From Oegoconia quadripuncta (Eukaryota; Arthropoda; Insecta; Lepidoptera; Autostichidae), in the NCBI GenBank assembly GCA_949316235.1, contig OX438748.1:32296836-32360835 (forward strand): DNA of 64,000 nt, given 5' to 3'. The notes beneath the pieces were generated by a model. The model was not told the origin of the DNA. It ran no database searches and saw only the letters and a list, made by a program, of their open reading frames with translations. Positions 1 through 12,149 of this stretch are shown here, one piece after another (positions within the stretch are counted from its first letter, which is position 1; each line of letters opens with the position of its first letter). A program made the position numbers and the translations under genes.

Positions 1-46
1 AGTGCCTACAGGAGCGGCTTAAAACACTGACTGTCAGCTGGCCTCT

Positions 47-130
47 AGTGTGACACAAATCCACCAACAATCCGTATTGGGTCCGCGTGGTGGATTGTGG
101 CACATACCCTTTTCCAGAGAGAGGAAGCTG
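47..130 (+). repeat. Dispersed repeat S3
   Basis: CACAAATCCACCAACAATCC, GTATTGGGTCCGCGTGGTGG, ATTGTGGCACATACCC. The inverse relatives are at 2845-3055 and 51985-52150. Confidence 0.6.
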
Positions 131-1078
131 TATCCCAACAGTAGAAACGTACGACTGATGATGATATTATTTGACACTGGTACTAAAACGGAAACACGAT
201 TATTAGATCTATTTAAAGAGCAAAGTGACCTCAATCGTTACTTTCCGCGAGAACTATTACGATTTATGACTCACTTTTAATACATCACACAGTCAATTTA
301 TAGGATATTTCACGTTATGTCATTTCAAGCTGTGACCTTCCCAGCCCACCTATGCCCAACTGGGTCGAGTCACGAGGTGTATATGTACAAAAGGGGCGGG
401 ACAGCTCTGGCCAGGGTCAAAACAGAACACGGATCACCACACCAACTTATTTATTGCATGAACCAGGTCGTACAGAGGATCGAAAGGGCCTTAAAACTAA
501 AAAAAATAACTATTGAAATGTAAAAAAATGATTAGAATAACGGTGCGACTGAGTTGAAATCTGGAAATCAATGTGGCAAAAAAAGGATCTATCAGTTCTT
601 CAGTTTGAACTCCAATAACCCAAACCCACCAATGAGTATCAGGTTAAAAGAACGACACCGGTACAAAGCTAGCGCTCTTTCATTTGCACGGAGCAGTAAA
701 TAGCGCTGTCACTTACAACCATCCATCTGTTATAGGCAGGACGGTCTTAGGACTAAAGTGTATGAAGCCCATGTTTATAGACATCTTGTATTTGCCAAAA
801 TTATTCAAAATGACGCCCTAAACAGATTGATGGTGACCCTAATCGGGGCGCAACCGGAAATCATACAGCCGCCATTACTGTAACCGTTTCCGCTCCGGAA
901 CATGCGGTAACTTACCGACAGATGTTATTGTGTTCCAAATTCCAGATGCTATTATTACACGCGACCTTTGGAATTAAAGGTTATGCTCATTGTTTTAGAA
1001 CACACATTCAAAGACGGTTTCCAATTCACTCGTACACTGTCGAATATACTTACAAAACTATCGCATACACAATGATAT
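131..1078. other. Unassigned AT-rich sequence
   Basis: No exon, domain or repeat recognised. The short ORFs at 50-523 have no recognisable similarity. Confidence 0.5.
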
Positions 1079-1245
1079 ATAAATAAATATCCTTGTACTA
1101 CACAGAGCCATCTAGTTTCACACTAACCAACTGGGCTTGTATTATGGATACCCGATGGTTAATGTACTACACAAATACATTTTTTATGTAAATACATATA
1201 TATTATAAATGAAAACGTCCATAACTCGAGTACACATATTCATCA
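1079..1245 (-). repeat. SINE-B tail fragment
   Basis: ACACAGAGCCATCTAGTTTC, TTGTATTATGGATACC and AACGTCCATAACTCGAGTAC match the tail half. Confidence 0.75.
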
Positions 1246-1770
1246 TTAGCCAATGAAGGCGCCGCTGGACGGTGTAAACCCTCTTAATAATTGACGAAGA
1301 TATCTCGTAAAAAAACAGTCGAATTAAGAGGCTCCTTTTTAAGAAATCTGTTAAAAACATTTAATTAGATAGAGGGCGTAGAGTCTGCTATATTATAGCA
1401 GCTTTGAGTAAACCATCCTCAAATTCAATCGTCTATAGAGAATTTAAACGATTCTAATCCAAAGTGAAAATAATTTGGTAACTTTTGTAATCTAATTCCA
1501 GTCGACATTTTTTGCGTTTACCTTTATCGAATAGAAATAACAACACAATTTCACAAGTCCGCCGACGAAACGGTCCATTTTAAATTCCCTCTGCAACCAT
1601 CGCACCTTTTTGTGGGCCCCCCTAAAAGGTAACACCCCTCAACATACCGTTCCCCGGAAGGAGGCCATAGATCAGGCCCCCGATATCACTTAATATAATT
1701 CAAGAGTCAAGAGCGACGCATTCTTCGAACGACGTCGATTAAGTCAGGGTTGTCAAAAAGTTGTTTGAAA

Positions 1771-2030
1771 AATATATAAATAAATTAATATTCTTAGACA
1801 TACACACAGCGCCATCTAGTTACACAGTAAGCAACTATAGGCTTGTGTTGTGTATACCAGATGGTTGATATACTTCGAGATTATAAATACTCATTATAAA
1901 TGAAAACATCCATAACTCGGGTACAAATGTCCGTATTCATCACACAAACAAATTCCCCTAGCGGGATTCGAACCCGCAACCTTTTGGTAAAGTGGTCAGA
2001 GTTGCTAACCACTACACCAAACAGGTCGTT
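1771..2030 (-). repeat. SINE-B, full-length copy
   Basis: On the - strand: tRNA-like head (GGTGTAGTGGTTAGC; B-box-like GGTTCGAATCCCGCTAG), then GAATACGGAC, GAGTTATGGATGTTTTC, CAACCATCTGG and a tail across AGATGGCGCTGTGTGTATG. Family size is about 260 bp. Confidence 0.87.
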
Positions 2031-2146
2031 TGGTGTAGGTTCGGTCAAAATATAAAAATTATTTTGACTTCTTTGATCATAACATCAAGAAAAATTTACG
2101 GCACATAAAAATCAACTCAAATGAATAACGGGTTGATTCTATTCTA

Positions 2147-2517
2147 TTTGAGTGCCGAAACCACGCAGCACTTATCTATAGCGGACAAAGATTTATCACC
2201 GTAAGAAAAAGAAATAGGGCATATATTAGGTAAGTGAAATAGAAGTTATTGTCATAGGTTGTTTAATATGTTTTTTCAAAATCATATTGACGCACGCGCC
2301 GGCCGGAGTTTAATAAACGATTTTTTTATTTATTGAATTTAATGATATAATTAAATGGAGTAGGCTACAAATGCGACCGTCAAATTATACAAAGCTTTAT
2401 TCGATGATGGTATGCCAATACTTTCTGTTTCACTTACCTAATATGCCCTATTTTTTTTTCTTACGGTGATAAATCTTATCCGCTATAGATAAGTGCTGCG
2501 TGGTTTCGGCACTCAAA
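2147..2517. mobile_element. MITE family M1, copy with extended ends
   Basis: Inverted ends TTGAGTGCCGAAACCACGCA and AAGTGCTGCGTGGTTTCGGC enclose an M1 core (TAGGGCATA, GGTAAGTGAAATAGAAG, ATGCCAATACTTTCTG). Confidence 0.82.
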
Positions 2518-2844
2518 ACGGTTCGGCAAAGCGGTTTCGAAACTGAAAAAGCATTATTTATTAAAAGCTACGCGAGATGACAACCCTGATTAGATTGTAA
2601 GAATCCTCCCTTTGTATTATCGGCAGGGAATTGAAAAAACCTAGTGTTTATAGTGAAAAGTATGATTTATGATGAAACTGAAATTGTTTTGAATTTCAGC
2701 TTTTTCTACTCATCATTGACAAGTCGCACAGAATTCAAATTTTCCAGGTCTTTAGTAGCTTTTTACAGCTATGACGATAATCGACTGTGACCGGACATAC
2801 AAGATTTTTTATGTTATCTGAGGCATTTGATACTAAAACCATAA

Positions 2845-3055
2845 AGTTAGGATATGCCTGCACAGAATGCCATTCATCATCTGTATACATCCCACTGCAG
2901 GGATATAGGCCTTCACTTGTATAATGAGGGAGTATGGCCCATAGTCCACCACACTGGCTCAATGCGGGTTGGGGACTTCACATGCCTTAAAATTTTTATT
3001 TCTCAGGCGTGCAGGTTTCCTCACGGTGTTTTCCTTCACAGTCTAAATTGCCATT
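2845..3055 (-). repeat. Dispersed repeat S3
   Basis: CCCACTGCAGGGATATAGGC, GGCCCATAGTCCACCACACT, CAGGTTTCCTCACGGTGTTT, a wording I recognise as common in Lepidoptera. Confidence 0.65.
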
Positions 3056-3409
3056 GTTAAATGCTCTAATGATTGTTGATGATGATATAGGGGTTGATTA
3101 AAAGAAAATCGGAAAACTGTGCTGCATAAGTGCCTTTTGTTCACTGTGCTGTCTCAATTATGGTTTTTATAATATTATAGATTAAAAACGAGCGGGCACG
3201 TTATTAGCCATATTTGACGAAAATCGGTTACGCGGTTTAAAAGATATTTAGCTTTTGACATAGTTGTTTGGTGTATTTGGATGACGTCATAGTCTTTCGG
3301 AAGGTTTTCTTAATTTTCAATTTATAGTTAATATAGCTAACGTCCTAATATTCAACATCATTCCGTCGCTTTGAGGGTCAGCGACATGAAAGAGAGGACA
3401 AGATATTTA

Positions 3410-3745
3410 ATGGACCTTAGGCCTGTATTAATAAACCAATCTCAATACAAGTCTTGAGGCTGTATCAACCGAGATGCGTCTTATGCAGTTGACGCTATCT
3501 CAAGCTCATTTATAAACCAATCTTGAGGTCTACTCAGCTGAGATCACTTCTCAAGTATTCGCCTCGGCGGCGAATGAATGGTAGTCTTGAGTTTCGTTTA
3601 TTAATACGCGCACCTCTCAAGTGAGTACTGCTTGAGTATGCATATGATTTTCAGGTCTCAAGTTCGGTTTATTAATCAACACGTTTACTTGGGACCGGTC
3701 ACAAGACTGTTCTCAATCTTGAGAATGGTTTAGTGTAGGGACACG
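3410..3745. mobile_element. Fold-back repeat rich in TCTTGAG words
   Basis: Ends resemble an inverted pair (AATAAACCAATCTCAA and TTGAGAATGGTTTAG). Inside, TCTTGAG or CTCAAG recurs about ten times with TTTATTAAT words. Likely an old MITE. Confidence 0.6.
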
Positions 3746-4377
3746 CTTGCGGGAGGTACTGCGCGCACAGTTCGGCGACTGAATTATCGGTCGTAGCATT
3801 CGGTTGGCATTGCACATCTTTTTTTTTTAACGCACCGAACGCACAATTATGCGGCATCTAGTTCAGCGCGTTACGCGAACTTTCAACTACGCTGGCCTAT
3901 GATATTACAACTATGATGTGTCGCTTCCTATGCAAAATACATTTAAGACGTTTTCGCGGAAACAGTCGCTAGACGAAAGGTTCAGGACTACGCCGAACGC
4001 CACGTAATTTAGGCTGATGTGTAAACACTGCGAGCGTATTCTGCCGAAATCTCAGTGCCGTACCTTCAGCAGGTATGTCGCTTTACTTAAAGTTAAGAAG
4101 TAGAGTATTCCACACCAGCGATGCGAAGGAAAATTAGCCAATGAGATCACTTGTATATCGCAAGTCTATCAGAGCGGAGAATGTACACACTTTGATTGGC
4201 TGATACTACTATCCGCTTGAGCGGAAAGGCACCCTTAGTAAGACTGAATGATAATAACGAAGTCGCCGCACGTAAAACATTATTATTCACATGATGGCAT
4301 TGTTTAATTCATAAGGATTAGAATGATAACACATTTTATCAGAGGATAAAATTAGTTAGTGATAATATGGTTCAAGG
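3746..4377. other. Unassigned sequence
   Basis: Somewhat GC-richer (cgcgcac, cggcgact words) but no ORF, splice pair or repeat match found. Confidence 0.45.
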
Positions 4378-4450
4378 TGAATACGCTTCCACCTTCGGCC
4401 TGTCAAGATGATGATTGATGTCAAGACTAACCTGTTGTGCATAAAAATAC
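4378..4450 (+). repeat. SINE-A tail fragment
   Basis: TACGCTTCCACCTTCGGCCT, then AACCTGTTGTGCATAAAA, with a short internal gap. Confidence 0.65.
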
Positions 4451-4907
4451 ATTATAACAGTAATAGAAAATAAAAACGTTGAACAGATATTCTTTATATT
4501 CAAATAATTTATAGCAATCGTATGACCGCACGGTAGTACATGTACATACATGTACATATCCTACACATTAAGAATGATCTATTGGTTTCTCGTAAATAAA
4601 TTAAATTAAAGTCATGATACCTTTCTTTGCGTCGACGGCTAAAAACAGACCGATCCCGGCCATAAAACAATATTGACAAAGGACTGCAGAGAATTTAGTG
4701 ATGGGTTCTACCGTACTCTTAGAGGTATATCTACGCAATGATACGGGTTGATTTAATATTAAAGTCATTCATATCACTCCAATTGAACGGGAAACTTCTT
4801 TATTTAAAAAACAGTAACAAATATATTGCTTGAATTTAAATATAAACTAGAACAAATGTAAAAAATTGTGTCCGCGAGGCAAGGTTACCCAAAACGCTGT
4901 AAATTTA

Positions 4908-4989
4908 AAATTAAAATATAATGTAATATTAATAGTGACATTTTCAAGTGATAATTTTATCCTATGAAATAAAATATTTTGATTTGATT
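4908..4989 (+). repeat. LINE family D 3' tail
   Basis: GTAATATTAATAGTGACATT, GATAATTTTATCCTATGAAA, then TTTGATTTGATTTGATTT. Confidence 0.72.
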
Positions 4990-5305
4990 TGATTTGCTGG
5001 CTGCGTTTCCTCGCTGGATACAGATACTTAAGCGTTGAGCGTGGAAACGGCCAGCTCTAGGGTCACCAATGACATCGACTAAGTGAGCGCCCGGCCTCCA
5101 AGGACCTAAGGTTTCGAATCCGAAAGCAAGAAAAATGTATTCGGAGCCGATGTCCCTATATTTATTAATTTTGATTTTTTCTGCAGTCTCGGCGGCACCC
5201 GGCCTCCTTGAGGTTCCTTGGAGGTAAGAGTGTCGCCAGAAGTGGCATCCCACACAAAGGCCCGATCCATGCTCCAAGAAATCAAGGACATTCCGTCCGA
5301 TTTTG
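4990..5305 (-). pseudogene. LINE relic, family E, frameshifted
   Basis: - strand pieces in two frames read GMSLISWSMDRAFVWDATSG, then FLAFGFETLGPWRPGA and LVDVIGDPRAGRFHAQRLSI with CIQRGNAAS. This block is widespread at the end of a moth/butterfly LINE ORF. It is broken by frameshifts. Confidence 0.75.
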
Positions 5306-5311
5306 ACATTT

Positions 5312-5378
5312 TTATGCTCAACGGGTTAGAACTTGACCTCAATCACATCTGATGTTAAGTGAAGATGAGGCCGCAGAT
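5312..5378 (-). repeat. SINE-A tail fragment, left of a MITE
   Basis: TATGCTCAACGGGTTAGAAC, then TCTGATGTTAAGTGAAGATG. The copy resumes at 5597 beyond the MITE. Confidence 0.7.
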
Positions 5379-5394
5379 ACCATGTAAAAAAAAA

Positions 5395-5562
5395 TGCGTT
5401 TAGCTCGCTTGCGTGCGGTCGCTTTATTTGGTACATAAGCGCCCTAGAAGTATAATTATGGTAACTCAATACGTCTATCCATTAGACGTTTGTCCTCTTA
5501 TCTTTACTTCTAGTGCGCTTACGTAGTACTAAAGCAATCGAAGGCGAGCGAGCTAAACGCCA
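5395..5562. mobile_element. Hairpin MITE interrupting SINE-A
   Basis: Inverted arms GCGTTTAGCTCGCTTGCG and CGAGCGAGCTAAACGC with matching inner words (TAAGCGCCCTAGAAGTA and TACTTCTAGTGCGCTTA). The arms are about 65 bp and the middle about 40 bp. Confidence 0.8.
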
Positions 5563-5596
5563 AATTATTAGTGATCGAACATTTTTAGATAACGCC

Positions 5597-5705
5597 TGCT
5601 GACCCGGAAACTCTATCTTATTTGGTGGCTATGCTATTAACTGTTTGCTGTTTGTCGGCAGACTTAGATAAAATGGTGGTAGCTACGCCGCTACGTCTAC
5701 TTACT
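5597..5705 (-). repeat. SINE-A middle fragment, right of a MITE
   Basis: CTGACCCGGAAACTC, CTATTAACTGTTTGCTGTTT and GTCGGCAGACTTAGATAAAA match the family in - orientation. Confidence 0.65.
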
Positions 5706-5864
5706 AACTATCTCGACTTTAATCTTAAATATAAAAAAAAATATATAGAAATCTCTCGAGATAGGTACACTCGAAATTCCCCAAAAAGCCATTTTAAAGA
5801 TATCTTCGAAACGGCTTTTGATCAAACATGGTTAAGACCGTGTCCTCTTATTTAGTCCTTAAAA

Positions 5865-5990
5865 TAAAAAGCACTGTACTCAAATCGGACCGCGCATTAC
5901 TGAGATAAGTCCGGACAAAGACAACACACACAACGCTGTTAAACACATAACACTTGTCGTTTTTCGTAGGGGGTTAAAAATACTAGCTTT
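5865..5990 (-). repeat. Dispersed repeat shared with 58568
   Basis: ATCGGACCGCGCATTACTGA, GATAAGTCCGGACAAAG and TCGTTTTTCGTAGG recur at 58568-58680. The orientation is arbitrary. Confidence 0.5.
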
Positions 5991-7714
5991 CAAACAAAAG
6001 AAATTGCAATGTAATCGATTCACCTGTTCATGGATAATATACCACAGGACAGACAAAGGCTACAAAATATCACCTCTCTTTTTCGTCGAGCGAGCTTTAA
6101 AAAATGGCGTTCTAAGGCACGTCCATTATTTGTCTTTGGACAATGGCACTTTGAACGAATGAATAGAACACTGTAAACGCTAAAGTGATTTTATTCTCCT
6201 TACGGATAAGAAAGACGCCATCGACCGATAGATGGCACCTTTAGCAAACAAAAATTCGTAAAACAGGGTACGTATTTTTAACTTTCGATAAAGCAATCCG
6301 CCTTACGAGTTAAATCGGCCGGATTTGCACATTTATGCCGAAATTAGACCCATCTCGTTTTCGAAACGCTTACAAACACATTTAAATATACAGCCTAATT
6401 ACAAACCGTGCGTTTTTCTGTCGCGATTTTAATGGCTTCAATTAGCTTGCAATCATTATTAAGTAATCAAAATTAAGCAATGTATGGTGATAGGAACATA
6501 AACTATGTCGTTCCAAAGTTATTAATTAGTTTTCTTAATATTTTTCTACAACGGTAAATACGACTATGTGGATATAATTTTACCACCCGCCCAATGCCGT
6601 ATGGTTTATCTTCGGTATGGTGAGATCACTCAATACACTTTACACTATACCCATGTATTATTTTCCTAAATATTATTACAAAAATTTCATGTTTATAAAT
6701 ATGTTCAATATAGCTCTTATAGGTGCGGCCGTAGCTTGTTATAACATAGCTTTAATTATTTTTGATTTTAATTATTTAATTACTTAATTCCTTTAGTTTG
6801 ACTTCTAACACTATGCAATTTAGACTCACTAACATAACGACTCGTATATTACTGAGGATTGTTTTATTGATATCTATATAATAACAATAATGTAAAAGTA
6901 CCAATTTTCTTGTAATATAATTAAAACGTTACCCACTCAATTACAACGATAACCATTGTCGGTAACATAATAAGAATCACTAATTGGCATAACTTTGGTA
7001 TTAGTTTACTATAATATAATTTCTGCAATAATGCTGTTGATTCTATGTAAATAAATAAATAAATAGCTAATCATAGAATCTGCTAATTAATACAACATAA
7101 TTAGTATTTTGTAAGGGAGTTTATACTTCAGTATTGATAATTTGGCTGGGTGGGTAACACCAGTATTTTGACTACTATTATAGTTAGACCTAAAGTATAT
7201 AGTATTAGGTAGAAAAAAGTAATTATAAAGAATAGCTAATAAAATTTTAATATACAATACGCTGGACCGATAAACCGCTCGAGACACAGCTATTATGTAA
7301 CCTAATCTATAGACAGGGGAGCAGAAATCTCCTCTCTCTCTACGTCATGTCGTTCAAAACACTATTTTTCTAAATACATTACAAAAGGATAAGACCACGT
7401 TATATGCCGTTTTAAAATACTATAGGGCCTTGCTAATCCGGAGCGGTAAAAACCAGACTCCACGGATTATCAAGAACGTCTGGAGAACAGTCTGCAACAT
7501 TTCGGCCATGGCGACATCTTCGACTCTTAATCGGTTTGGCGCTGGTGCACTCGAAGATGGCTAATATAGCCCGTCTTTGCGGTCAACTCCCGTGCGCAAT
7601 GTGGGCACATAGCACACCTTCCACGTAGTGATAATGACAGACTATTTGAATACAGAATATTAATGTATTTTGTTACTAAAACATATTTAATTTAACAATT
7701 ATTGACTGGTACAA
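5991..7714. other. Unassigned AT-rich sequence
   Basis: Only short AT-rich frames. A GC-richer patch at 7425-7620 may be an old retroelement relic, but nothing readable remains. Confidence 0.45.
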
Positions 7715-7972
7715 TACAATACAATACAAATACACTTTATTGTACAAAAGGAGAACATACATTTTACAAAACACAATATTGATAAGAGTACAATTAGGCG
7801 GCCTTATCACTAAAAGCGATCTCTTCCAGGCAACCTTTGGGTGTAGGAGTATAACTTTATAGAACAGGCAGGTTGTGCAAAATATGGATGCAGATATGAA
7901 ATACCTACATAATTAATTACTTATTTAATAAACAACTAAAACCATACATTTATATATTATATACGTAAATAG

Positions 7973-8019
<47 letters not shown>

Positions 8020-8430
8020 GATGGATACCACATACATAACGAAATAAAACACACATAAGTACCTTATAAATATATAATAAAATAATGAAAGAATTTGTAA
8101 AGCAAAATTACTAATTAATGATTCCCAGTGAAAAAAAAAAAAATTAACTCCTGCCTTGAAAACATTCAAAGACTGAGCACGTCTGATGGATTCAGGTAGA
8201 GAGTTCCACAGACATTACATAACAGTAAGCAGTATTATGTACTAAATAAAAGTGACATTCAGTTTGCATAAAAGCAACATTACCCCCCTTCCCCGCTTCG
8301 GTTGCGTCCGGGACGCGCGGACTGTCCGGATTACCGCTATTAAAGCGGGTTCGAATTAGCAAGACCCTACTGTAGTTCTCGTGGATTGTGCCAACAGTAA
8401 CCTTGTTCCTTAAAACTAGAGACATAAGAA
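7715..8430 (-). pseudogene. LINE family T1 3' end
   Basis: The - strand carries WNSLPESIRRAQSLNVFKAG, the typical C-terminus of a CR1/jockey-like reverse transcriptase. A 3' UTR with GATCGCTTTTAGTGATAAGG follows, then an (ATTGT)n-like tail. A (TA)n tract lies inside. Confidence 0.75.
7974..8012. repeat. (TA)n microsatellite
   Basis: About 39 bases of uninterrupted AT/TA alternation. Confidence 0.95.
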
Positions 8431-8789
8431 CTGGAAAATATTAATTGTTAATTGTAATGGCGGAAGGTCGTTCGTTTTCACGCGCAATTTACAACAGTTT
8501 TGAAGCCGCGTATGCATCCGCCCTTATTGACACATCTGGTTGAAGTGTCACTGTTAAGGCCTCTCAGAAGGGAGAAGGGATTTGTTTGATTTGCATACGC
8601 TCTCACATGGGAATGTACGACCCATTTGAGTTTTAAACGAATGTCTTCCCAACGCCATTAGAAACATGCGATGTTACGGTTGTAACGTCTGTTCATTCAT
8701 AATTGAAGGAAGAAGATTTTTTTGATTTATTCTTTATTTAGGTAAACAGAAATCTTAATTTATCCAAAGATTTATGAAAAGTTTTTTTT

Positions 8790-8946
8790 TATGATACGCG
8801 TTTGCCTCACCTGTCTCCTCACCTCACCAATCTCACCTGATGGAAAGTGACGATGTGGTCGAAGATGAAGCACGCCATCTCAGTATAGATGCCTATTCTC
8901 CCTGCTCTTGAAGATCCCAAGGTTGTAGTATTCAGGAAAGACTGAC
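8790..8946 (-). repeat. LINE T3 3' end
   Basis: The - strand reads FPEYYNLGIFKSRENRHLY then a stop, the end of a reverse-transcriptase ORF, followed by the GTCACTTTCCATCAGGTGAG UTR. Confidence 0.72.
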
Positions 8947-9554
8947 GCCGAAAGGAAAATACTTGGCTGTGTCCATTGGACGGAATAAACCCTCTTAAAA
9001 CTATTTTATAACCGCGACTTCGTGGTTGTGGTTTTTGAATTGGATTCAGATGGGAATAATGAAGAGATTAGTAGTTCCAAAGCTTTACCTGTAGTGGAAC
9101 TTTCTCTCCCTCCATTTTGTTTTTTTTTCCTTTTGTCACATCACCTAATGTCATTCATTTAATTTATTATCATTATTATTACTCCACACTAGCTAGAACA
9201 TTTTCTCTCACGACTGTCCATAAAACACGCAGACGAGAACATGCGAATTATGGGTTTACAGGATATAGGTAGAGAAAAGACTTTTAAGAATCCATGTCAA
9301 CCTAATTTATTGTGAATTAAGTACACAAAATAATAAAAGAGTAGTGCTCCTAAGAGCTAAAAATAGAAAATGCACCCGGGCGTTGGATGCATTATCAATA
9401 GGAATTTGCTGACTTAGCGTCTCAGGCCCGCGGTGCAGTGGTCGAATGCACGCATTTATATCTGTCATCCAACTGCGACGTTCAGACAAGTAATGTGTTT
9501 ACCATAATACACTTAAAACTACTTATATCTAATTCACTGTGTATGTAAGATCAT
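8947..9554. other. Unassigned AT-rich sequence
   Basis: No supported gene or repeat. Confidence 0.45.
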
Positions 9555-9700
9555 CAAATAACATGCGCGTACTTTTATGCACTGGTATTTGTAGGGGTTG
9601 TAACCGAAAACCAGTATTACGCTCTTTGAGTGATATTGCACACACGCGGTACATTCTTTCTGTTTCTTTATTTTTATTTGAGTGTGTACAGTCGAATCTC
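9555..9700 (+). repeat. LINE T2 fragment
   Basis: ACTTTTATGCACTGGTATTT, GTAGGGGTTGTAACCGAAAA, CTTTGAGTGATATTGCACAC; same family as 34700-34942. Confidence 0.65.
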
Positions 9701-9849
9701 CCTAAAAGTATTATATGGACCGTATGGACCGAGGCACTCTAGCACCATCTATTAGAAAGTATTCATACAATATCAACGCTCAAACCAAATCAATAATAAT
9801 ATTATGTCACATATGAATGAGTAAGAAAATTTCGTCAGCTCTACTGCAG

Positions 9850-9930
9850 CATCTACTGAGGTTTGAACTTGCACAACTTTGTTTTAATGACTGACGCTAC
9901 TATCCACTATACTACGACGTCTATTAACAA
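9850..9930 (-). repeat. Possible degenerate tRNA-like SINE head
   Basis: On the - strand: GTAGTATAGTGGATAGTAGC followed by AGTTCAAACCTCAGT, weak A-box and B-box words at tRNA-like spacing. Confidence 0.4.
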
Positions 9931-10123
9931 TGTGGACGAAATTTTGCTACACATCTCAGTAGCGGATGTTTATGGATGGTAACTATACTCCTATACGTGT
10001 AAACATTTTGCTCTGTGAGTAGCTAGTGTAGTTGGTTTCGTGGTTGTTGTAATGCGAATAGTTTTTAATAGATGTTGATGCTGCGGCACTTTAGCCCATG
10101 TGATACTTTTAGGATGATTGGAT

Positions 10124-10502
10124 TGTACTAGATGAGTTTTTTTACCGTAAGGAAAAAAATAGGGCATATTAGTTAAGTGAAATAGAAGGTATTGGCGTAG
10201 GATTTTTTGTTCAAAACCATCATCGATCCACACGCCCGCGGGACATTGATATGGGACTGGCGGGATTCATAGGGTTTCTATCATGTGAAATTTATTTGAA
10301 ACTCATATTTTCTCCAAGTTTCTTTTATTTATTAAATTTAATGATGTAATTATGGACTAGGCTATAAACGTGACTGTCAAATGATACAACGCTATATTCG
10401 ATTACGGTTTTGCAAAAAAAACAAACTACCTATGCCAATACCTTCTATTTCACTTACGTTCTATGCCCTATTTTTTTCCTTACGGTGAAAAACTCATCCG
10501 GT
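10124..10502. mobile_element. MITE family M1, copy 2
   Basis: GATGAGTTTTTTTACCGTAA at the left and TTACGGTGAAAAACTCATC at the right; inner words AATAGGGCATATTAG and ATGCCCTATT are inverted copies. Confidence 0.82.
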
Positions 10503-10516
10503 ATATTTTTTTTGTC

Positions 10517-10558
10517 TACGGGTGTGAACGCAGTGGTGTAAATAAATTCTTTATCTGT
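10517..10558 (+). repeat. LINE T2 tail fragment
   Basis: GTGTGAACGCAGTGGTGTAA and ATAAATTCTTTATCTGTC; directly follows MITE M1 copy 2. Confidence 0.55.
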
Positions 10559-11184
10559 CATGTTGCATATGGTGGTAGAAATCGTTTAAAGCTGAAATTT
10601 AGATCACAGGTCTCTTCCCAAAGTAGGAGGCAGACGGGACACCTTCGAAATCGGTCAAGCCGTTTATGTGGTGAATAAATACACTTAAAAAACATTACCC
10701 TCCTTCCTTGGGCATTCCGGAAAAAAGTTAATAAAAATTCATTTATTTACAATGAAACCTTATAACGAAGAAATGGTTATTCTAATACGCTAATTAGAAT
10801 TGTTCACAGCGTGTATTACCGTGTAATTTAAATTTCCCCAAGGTTTTAGCATATTACGTCGCATGTCTACATTTCCGAGCCGTTTTTCAGAGGCGGATGG
10901 AACCTCAAGCGGTCCCATTGACGTGGCGTGCCTCTGTCATAATTAAGAGGCACTCGTCTCGTCGCCTCTCAGCGGATTTGCTCGATAACGCTCGGCAGCC
11001 CAGCGTTGCCGACAGCGTGTTATTTGAATATGAAATTTCGCCTTACATTACTGGCGTAGTTTCAGAGAATCGATTTTAGAGATTCTTGGAGTATTCGCTT
11101 TATTATCTAGATCACTTTATCGCTGTCAGCCAAGTAATATGCAGATTAACCAGTTAATTTAATCTAACTGATTTACGTGCGATA
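10559..11184. other. Unassigned, with a GC-rich patch at 10880-11010
   Basis: The patch follows a TTTTTCAG acceptor-like word (near 10890) and stays open for 60 codons (10897-11079). It matches no LamG, EGF or Ig pattern and its far end has no clear donor. Possibly chance or an unrecognised exon. Confidence 0.35.
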
Positions 11185-11330
11185 TAAAGAAAGAATGTAT
11201 GAACAACCTTATGAGAGTGAAGGAAACAGAAGAGGTGTGTCAGGATCGTAGCAAGTGGAAGTCTGTGGTCTCTGTCTACCCCTACATACATACATACATA
11301 ATATCACGCCTGTGTGACATTATGTATGTA
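11185..11330 (+). repeat. LINE family F 3' end
   Basis: AGAAAGAATGTATGAACAAC, GTGTGTCAGGATCGTAGCAA, then CATACATACATACATAATAT. Confidence 0.65.
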
Positions 11331-12149
11331 TAAAGAAAGAAAAAAGTTTATTTGGGGTCATTATTGCTTTATTTCTTGGAAAAATATATTACAGAAACTA
11401 TGTCAATAAAAACCTATTAAAAAAAACCTATAGCTAATAATAAGATTATAAATACCTAAATAAAGTATTGAATTGGATTAATTAAAATATTTTAAAATAA
11501 AAAAAAAATAGAGCTCTGACGACTTATCGTACGTACGATCAGGTGCAAATAAACATGACCACCTCTTCAAGTATTTACTGTAAGTACGGGGATCATGTTT
11601 CTCTGACCATATGTATATGATACTAAAATATACAAAGCGGAATTCACCAAACAACTGTGTGTATCTTTCTGAAAATGAGCAGCGCAGGCGACGGACATTT
11701 TGTCGGCCACACATATTTACATACATTCCATCGTCCCGGACAAAATTGGCCCGTTTTGTATCTTTAGTCCGGCCTACAAAAAGTCGGTCATCTGCGTTGC
11801 CTCTTTTCACAGAGACATCTAAATAACCACGTTGTTTTTGAAGCACTATTTATGGTACTTTGTATATTTCTATAGCACTATTTATGCACATTTCTTTTGG
11901 TATTTAAATTATAATCATTTCCACATCCGGTCCCCAAGAATTTGATAAAATATATAAATAATAAACATAGACATAAAATTACATATTATGTTCCACATGG
12001 ATCTGACCGAATCGAGGCTGGAGGTCATTGGGCTTTAGGCATATTTCGGTTCGGGCGAGACTTATGTATATACCTCTTGAGTAATATTTAAATAACTTAC
12101 TCTTTACAAGTTTTAGCCTCAGCATATATTTTACTAAAAATGACGGCAT
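11331..12149. other. Unassigned AT-rich sequence
   Basis: The 122-codon - strand frame at 11478-11846 has no recognisable domain and no codon bias, and is treated as chance. Confidence 0.45.

Noticed and set aside
10890..11080. Possible upstream exon
   Set aside because: The acceptor-like word and open frame are present, but there is no known domain and no convincing donor; kept only as an unassigned patch.
11478..11846. 122-codon - strand ORF
   Set aside because: No domain, odd composition and no splice context; a chance frame.
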